A stretch of 64,000 bases of DNA from positions 27,601 through 91,600 of the forward strand of contig JALGZD010000004.1 of assembly GCA_025782395.1 (NCBI GenBank). The letters are read 5' to 3'. The stretch comes from a bacterium. Its GTDB lineage: Bacteria > Joyebacterota > Joyebacteria > Joyebacterales > Joyebacteraceae. Every line of letters begins with the position of its first letter. The stretch's first letter is position 1. Under the pieces are notes generated by a model, which saw nothing but the letters and a program-made list of their open reading frames with translations, did not search any database and was not told where the DNA came from. Below are positions 59,378 to 64,000 of the stretch, in pieces. A program made the translations under genes and the position numbers.

Positions 59378-60742
59378 ATGTTCGACAAGATCCTCGTTGC
59401 CAACCGCGGTGAGATAGCCATACGCGTCATGCGCGCCTGCAAAGAACTCGGCATACCGACGGTGGCCGTCCACTCGGAAGCGGACGTTGATGCGCTGCAC
59501 GTGAAGTTCGCGGATGAGGCCGTCTGCATAGGCCCGGCGCAGAGTGCTCAAAGCTACCTCAACGTCAAAGCCATACTGAGCGCATGCGAGATCACCGGAG
59601 CGCACGCTGTTCATCCGGGCTATGGTTTCCTCGCCGAGAATGACGCCTTCGCCGATATCTGCGCTGCTCATGACCTCGTCTTCATCGGACCGACCGGCCA
59701 GATGATGCGCCTGATGGGAAACAAGGCACAGGCTCGCAGCATGATGTCCAAGGCGGGCGTTCCAATCATTCCCGGAAGCGACGGCATCGTGGCAGATGCC
59801 GAAGCAGCTCAGGAAGCGGCCGACCGGATTGGATATCCGGTAATGGTCAAGGCCTCTGCGGGCGGTGGCGGCAAGGGAATGCGTATCGCGGAGGATCGGA
59901 ACAGCGTTGGGGACGCCTACCGGATCGCGAGTGCTGAGGCCAAAGCAGCATTCGGCAACGGTGAGATCTACCTTGAGAAGCTCATCATCGGTCCCAGGCA
60001 TATCGAGTTCCAGCTGCTGGGTGACAGTTTCGGCAATGTTGTCCACCTCGGCGAGCGCGATTGTTCCATACAGCGCAGACACCAGAAGCTGATCGAAGAA
60101 TCGCCGTCGCCCGCAGTCGACCCGATCCTGAGATTGAAGATGGGAGAGGCTGCTGTCAACGGCGCCAAGGGGATTGGGTATGCGAGCGCAGGAACGATCG
60201 AGTTCCTGCTTGACGCGCGTGGCGACTTCTACTTCATGGAGATGAACACAAGGATCCAGGTTGAGCATCCGGTTACAGAGCTGGTGACCGGCATCGATCT
60301 CGTCAAGGAACAGATCAGGATCGCCGCGGGAGAGCCGCTCGCTGTGGATCAAGCCTCCATTGCGATGAGGGGCCACGCGATCGAATGCCGTATCAACGCC
60401 GAGGATCCCGCGAACGATTTCGCCCCCAGGCCAGGTCGCGTCACTGACATGTACGTTCCCGGCGGACCGGGGATCAGAGTGGACACTCATGTGTACAGCG
60501 GCTACTTCATTCCGCCCTACTACGATTCAATGATCGCGAAGCTCCTCGCGCACGGCAACACGCGGGAGGAGGCCATAGCACGAATGCAGCGGGCACTCCA
60601 AGAGTTCGTGGTAGAAGGAGTGACAACGACGATTCCGTTCCACCTGGAGATGATGCGGGATCCGGATTTCCGTTCCGGCACGTTCGATACGGGTACTCTT
60701 GAGAGAAAGAGAAAGGAACAGATGGAGGCCGGAGCGGCCTGA
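59378..60742 (+). CDS. accC: Biotin carboxylase of acetyl-CoA carboxylase
   Basis: A 454-residue ATP-grasp enzyme that carboxylates biotin on AccB. It starts [20 protein letters not shown] and has [14 protein letters not shown], the glycine-rich ATP loop [15 protein letters not shown], and the catalytic [18 protein letters not shown]. Length and motifs are normal. ATG 59378 is preceded by GGAGGAAG. The carboxyltransferase genes accA and accD are not in the window, so they must lie elsewhere. Confidence 0.97.
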   Translation: MFDKILVANRGEIAIRVMRACKELGIPTVAVHSEADVDALHVKFADEAVCIGPAQSAQSYLNVKAILSACEITGAHAVHPGYGFLAENDAFADICAAHDLVFIGPTGQMMRLMGNKAQARSMMSKAGVPIIPGSDGIVADAEAAQEAADRIGYPVMVKASAGGGGKGMRIAEDRNSVGDAYRIASAEAKAAFGNGEIYLEKLIIGPRHIEFQLLGDSFGNVVHLGERDCSIQRRHQKLIEESPSPAVDPILRLKMGEAAVNGAKGIGYASAGTIEFLLDARGDFYFMEMNTRIQVEHPVTELVTGIDLVKEQIRIAAGEPLAVDQASIAMRGHAIECRINAEDPANDFAPRPGRVTDMYVPGGPGIRVDTHVYSGYFIPPYYDSMIAKLLAHGNTREEAIARMQRALQEFVVEGVTTTIPFHLEMMRDPDFRSGTFDTGTLERKRKEQMEAGAA

Positions 60743-60780
60743 CGTTCTGGAGCAAGGTCTGCCGGAAGCCTCCCGACATC

Positions 60781-61527
60781 ATGAGCATGAACCTGTGCCT
60801 GTACGTAGCGGCCGACACTTTCACGGAAACCAGAGCAAAGGGTACGCACGTTGTGGTAATAGACGTGCTTCGTGCTTCCAGTACCATCGTGCAGGCGTAC
60901 GAGAGCGGCGTCGAACGGATTATCCCCGTGGCCGGGGTCGAAGAGGCGACACGTCTCCTGCCGACACTGGACCGTGAGAAAGCGCTGCTCTGCGGAGAGC
61001 AGGAAGGCATCAAGGTCGACGGGTTCGACCTGGGCAATTCCCCACTGGAATATGTCGGCACGGCAGTTCGAGGCAAGACTCTCGTTTTCTCAACGACAAA
61101 CGGAACAACCGCTATGGTGAAGGCAGCGGCCTCCGACGAAATCGCCGTAGGCTGCTTTCTCAACCTCAAGGCCGTCGTCGCGCATCTCATTTCATCAGGA
61201 GCCGAGCGTGTCTCCATCCTCTGCGCCGGCACGAACGGTTTGCTCTCACTGGAGGATTTCCTCTGCGCTGGTCTCATGGTCAACGGGCTGGTCGAAGCTT
61301 ATCATAACCAGCTCGGTCTTAATGATGCTGCAGTCGCGGCACGCCTCCTCGCGGCATCGATGACGGATATCTTTGAGGTCGTGAGCCGGTCATCACATGG
61401 GCAGTATCTGAGCAATCTCGGTTTCAAGGATGACCTCGAGTTCTGCAGCAGATTGGACCTCTACTCGTCGGTGCCAACAGTGGTGGACGGGAGAATACAG
61501 GGACGCACGCAGTCCTCTCACCGCTAG
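60781..61527 (+). CDS. comB: ComB-family 2-phosphosulfolactate phosphatase-like protein
   Basis: A 248-residue ComB-family protein. It has VVIDVLRASSTIVQAYESG, a VAGVEEATRLL helix, LCGEQEGIKVDGFDLGNSPL, and TLVFSTTNGTTAMVKA, with ILCAGTNGLLSLEDFLCAG near the end; these are the family's active-site segments. ComB removes phosphate from 2-phosphosulfolactate in coenzyme M or sulfolactate metabolism. No other gene of those routes is visible here, so the true substrate is uncertain. It sits between accC and ftsK. Confidence 0.88.
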   Translation: MSMNLCLYVAADTFTETRAKGTHVVVIDVLRASSTIVQAYESGVERIIPVAGVEEATRLLPTLDREKALLCGEQEGIKVDGFDLGNSPLEYVGTAVRGKTLVFSTTNGTTAMVKAAASDEIAVGCFLNLKAVVAHLISSGAERVSILCAGTNGLLSLEDFLCAGLMVNGLVEAYHNQLGLNDAAVAARLLAASMTDIFEVVSRSSHGQYLSNLGFKDDLEFCSRLDLYSSVPTVVDGRIQGRTQSSHR

Positions 61528-61558
61528 GTGGATTCCAATCAGACGGGAGAAACAGCCA

Positions 61559-64000
61559 ATGGGGCTCTTTGACCACATGACCGATGACAAGCGACGCCAG
61601 CTTGTCGGAGTGCTGCTTCTTTTCCTCGGACTGCTTCTGGCTGCGAGCCTCGGGAGTCACATCTACTTCTCGCTATCCGGCGACCTCGGTCCCGACATCT
61701 GGGCCACCCAGCTCGGCCTCGGGAACAGAGAGATCTCGAACCGGATGTTCGTTCTTCTGGGTTTTGCGGCCTGGATCGCTCCGCTGCTTCTGATCATGTG
61801 GGGGTGGAACCGCATTGCGGACGGGGACGTGGAGACACTGGCCTTGAGAAGTGTCTTCCTGACCGCCGTCACCATCATCGTCGTGACACTCATCCACGTG
61901 GGAAGCGGTGGCGGCATGATGCACGTGTCCGGTCTCGTGGGCGCGTATCTTTCCGACTTCGCCGTGCGACACATCGGCAAAGTGGGAACCTTCCTCATTG
62001 GAATCGGCGGGATTGCCCTCATCGCTCTCCTGACAACAGAGTTCGATCTCGACCTCCTGACAGAGCCGTTCATCGCGGCTACGGAGCGAATCCGTGAAGC
62101 TCTGACCTCGTTCTGGGGCTGGATGATGTCCTTCGCGGGGAGGGTCTTCGATCGCGACGAGCGCCCCAAGAAGACAACGCGCACGAGACCCGCGAAGGAA
62201 CGCAAGCGCACAAGCATCGACGAGCGAGAGCCACGACGGAAGCGCGCGACCCAGAAGGCGACCAGAGAGGCGGGATTCGACCCCACCCCCGCTGCAGCGA
62301 CTGCGAAGAAGAAGCGGGCCCCGAGGACTCCGACCATTGTCCAGCGTGCCGGCACGCGCCGCCAGGCCCCGGCTGCTCCAAAGCGACCCCGTAGATCTGC
62401 CAGCTACACGCTTCCTCCGCTCTCCCTCTTCGACGACCCACCTGCCGACGCAGGAAAGGAAGTGTCGCGAGAGGAACTGCTCGCTCGTTCGCAGCTTCTG
62501 GAGGAAAAGCTCGCCGACTTCGGTGTTGAGGCCACAGTGGCGCACGTTCGCCCCGGCCCGGTCATCACACGATTCGAAGTCGAACCTGCCAGGGGGGTGA
62601 AGGTAAGTCAGATCGCGAATCTCCAGGATGACCTCGCCCTGGCGATGCGAGCTACGGCGATCAGGATCATCGCTCCCATTCCCGGCAGGGGCGCCGTCGG
62701 TATCGAGATCCCGAACGAGAATCCTGCGATCGTCTATCTGAAAGACATTCTCGCATCCGACGCGTTCCAGAAGATAGATTCCGAGATCCCCCTAGCTCTC
62801 GGCAAGGATACGACCGGAAAGGTCTACTGTGCAGATCTGGCAGGGATGCCGCATCTTATGGTAGCCGGTGCGACCGGATCGGGGAAAAGCATCTGCCTCA
62901 ACGGGCTCATCACAGGAATGCTCTGTCGCTCCACGCCTGACGATGTCCGTTTCCTCATGATCGACCCCAAGCGCCTGGAGCTTCCGCGCTACGCTGATAT
63001 TCCGCACCTTCTCTCCCCGATCGTCACCGAAGCCAAGTCGGCGGCGATGGCGCTGCAGTGGCTGGTGGGGGAGATGGATCGCCGCTACGACATACTCTCA
63101 AGGCTCGCTGTGCGCGACATCTACGGCTTCAATGAGCGCATCGAAGACAGAGACGACATCGATGCTCTTTCGGAGGACAACAGGCACAGGCTCCCGCATG
63201 TCGTCGTGATCGTGGACGAGTTCGCCGACCTGATGGTCCGAGCTCCGCGTGAGGTTGAAGCACCCGTGCAACGTCTGGCTCAGATGGCCAGGGCCGTCGG
63301 CATCCACTTGATCTTCGCCACGCAGCGCCCGTCTGTCGATGTCATCACCGGTGTCATTAAGGCGAATTTCGCTTCCAGGATCGCTTTCCGCGTGATTTCG
63401 ATGACGGACTCCCGGACGATTCTCGACCGCAACGGAGCCCAGACACTCCTCGGCAACGGAGATATGCTCTTCATGCCGTCAGGGAAACCGGATCCGATCA
63501 GGCTCCATGGCGCCTTCATCTCACCAGGCGAGACCGCCCGGATCGTCTCGTACTGGCGCAAGCAGGGCAGCCCCGACTACATGTTCGACTTCGAGGACTC
63601 CAGAAGCGTTGCGCGAATGTCGGCCTCAAGAAAAGACGATCTCTACGAAGAGGCCATCGGGATCGTCGTGGGAATGCAGATGGGCTCAACGTCACTCCTG
63701 CAGCGGCGCCTCTCAGTTGGATACGCCCGTGCCGGACGCTTGATGGATCTTCTCGAAGCCAACGGCATCGTGGGGCCGTTTAAGGGAAGCAAGGCCCGGG
63801 ACGTCCTGGTCGGGCCCGAATACCTGGAGGCCGGCGTCACGACCGCTGTCGCTATTGACGAGGAAGAGCCGATCGAAGGCTCGAAGCCTCCCGATGCACC
63901 GCACGGTTTTGAAGAGAACGCGCTGGAACACGACGAACCTGAGCAAGAAGAAGAGGAAGAAGAAGAAGAAGAGGAGGAGGAGGAGGAGGAGGAGGAGGAG
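61559..64000 (+). CDS. ftsK: DNA translocase FtsK (runs off right edge)
   Basis: At least 814 residues of FtsK/SpoIIIE, which pumps chromosome DNA through the division septum. Four N-terminal membrane helices (e.g. LVGVLLLFLGLLLAASLGSH and VFLTAVTIIVVTLIHVG) lead into a basic linker. The motor has Walker A GATGSGKSI (~residue 440), the HVVVIVDEFADLMV Walker B region, and HLIFATQRPSVDVITGVIK. A gamma winged-helix domain follows (LLQRRLSVGYARAGRLMDLL). After it comes an acidic tail that becomes continuous Glu to the window end, with no stop seen. The true C-terminus is outside. Confidence 0.96.
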   Translation, partial: MGLFDHMTDDKRRQLVGVLLLFLGLLLAASLGSHIYFSLSGDLGPDIWATQLGLGNREISNRMFVLLGFAAWIAPLLLIMWGWNRIADGDVETLALRSVFLTAVTIIVVTLIHVGSGGGMMHVSGLVGAYLSDFAVRHIGKVGTFLIGIGGIALIALLTTEFDLDLLTEPFIAATERIREALTSFWGWMMSFAGRVFDRDERPKKTTRTRPAKERKRTSIDEREPRRKRATQKATREAGFDPTPAAATAKKKRAPRTPTIVQRAGTRRQAPAAPKRPRRSASYTLPPLSLFDDPPADAGKEVSREELLARSQLLEEKLADFGVEATVAHVRPGPVITRFEVEPARGVKVSQIANLQDDLALAMRATAIRIIAPIPGRGAVGIEIPNENPAIVYLKDILASDAFQKIDSEIPLALGKDTTGKVYCADLAGMPHLMVAGATGSGKSICLNGLITGMLCRSTPDDVRFLMIDPKRLELPRYADIPHLLSPIVTEAKSAAMALQWLVGEMDRRYDILSRLAVRDIYGFNERIEDRDDIDALSEDNRHRLPHVVVIVDEFADLMVRAPREVEAPVQRLAQMARAVGIHLIFATQRPSVDVITGVIKANFASRIAFRVISMTDSRTILDRNGAQTLLGNGDMLFMPSGKPDPIRLHGAFISPGETARIVSYWRKQGSPDYMFDFEDSRSVARMSASRKDDLYEEAIGIVVGMQMGSTSLLQRRLSVGYARAGRLMDLLEANGIVGPFKGSKARDVLVGPEYLEAGVTTAVAIDEEEPIEGSKPPDAPHGFEENALEHDEPEQEEEEEEEEEEEEEEEEEE
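63945..64000 (+). repeat. GAA/GAG codon repeat encoding poly-Glu
   Basis: From 63945 to the end the sequence is almost pure GAA then GAG triplets, a purine-only tract coding for at least 18 consecutive Glu. It continues beyond the window. Such tracts are prone to slippage in replication and to assembly error, so length may vary. Confidence 0.9.

Overview
The window is about 64 kb of GC-rich bacterial chromosome. Nearly all genes lie head-to-tail on the + strand with short gaps or overlapping stop/start codons; the exceptions are a partial gene at the left edge and a lipoprotein/outer-membrane-protein pair at 51.9-53.8 kb. Several features point to a Gram-negative lineage of the FCB superphylum or an allied candidate phylum: a 31-residue bS22/AURKAIP1-like mini ribosomal protein, DUF4292- and DUF4837-like lipoproteins, a beta-barrel protein ending in Phe, a secreted propeller protein with a C-terminal PNP motif, many lipoboxes, and many GTG/TTG starts. 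The exact phylum is inference. No rRNA, tRNA, insertion sequence, prophage or CRISPR array was seen.

Layout. (1) 0.9-8.6 kb: selA, a MinD-like/SPOR membrane protein, smc and ftsY. (2) 8.6-13.6 kb: a promoter overlapping the ftsY stop, an FMN riboswitch with its own terminator, then ribD-ribE-ribBA-ribH-nusB and a metallophosphoesterase. (3) 13.6-42.3 kb: a run of 23 genes for surface glycan or lipid-linked saccharide synthesis. It holds eleven glycosyltransferase genes (GT2, GT4, GT9, GT-C/GT87, and one GT2 fused to a degenerate sugar-phosphate transferase), sugar epimerase/dehydratase and aminotransferase, a flippase, two alkaline-phosphatase-superfamily proteins, a radical SAM/SPASM enzyme, a DUF362 protein and a FemAB-like acyltransferase. 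(4) 42.7-49.5 kb: a bacterial microcompartment (BMC) operon behind a strong sigma70-like promoter: PduL, two BMC-H, BMC-P, CoA-acylating aldehyde dehydrogenase, PduS-like flavo/Fe-S protein, PduT-like BMC-T, two more BMC-P, and a class II aldolase. (5) 49.5-51.7 kb: SppA-type peptidase, then a promoter and a structured leader before HU, the mini ribosomal protein and a PilZ protein. (6) 51.9-57.2 kb: divergent envelope genes. (7) 57.3-64 kb: a TPR protein, efp-accB-accC, comB and ftsK, which runs off the right edge in a poly-Glu tract.

How it works together. The BMC operon encodes an aldolase-type organelle: the aldolase would release an aldehyde (lactaldehyde if the substrate is fuculose- or rhamnulose-1-phosphate), the dehydrogenase would make the acyl-CoA, PduL the acyl-phosphate, and PduS with the Cys-pore BMC-T could pass electrons across the shell. 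Three cargo enzymes carry short amphipathic terminal helices that look like encapsulation peptides. No sugar kinase, isomerase, alcohol dehydrogenase, B12 or glycyl-radical enzyme, or regulator is present, so the substrate is unproven. One BMC-P gene appears to begin at a CTG codon. The glycan block looks like one long co-transcribed unit that may even be entered from the FMN-riboswitch promoter, since no clear terminator was seen between ribD and 42.4 kb.
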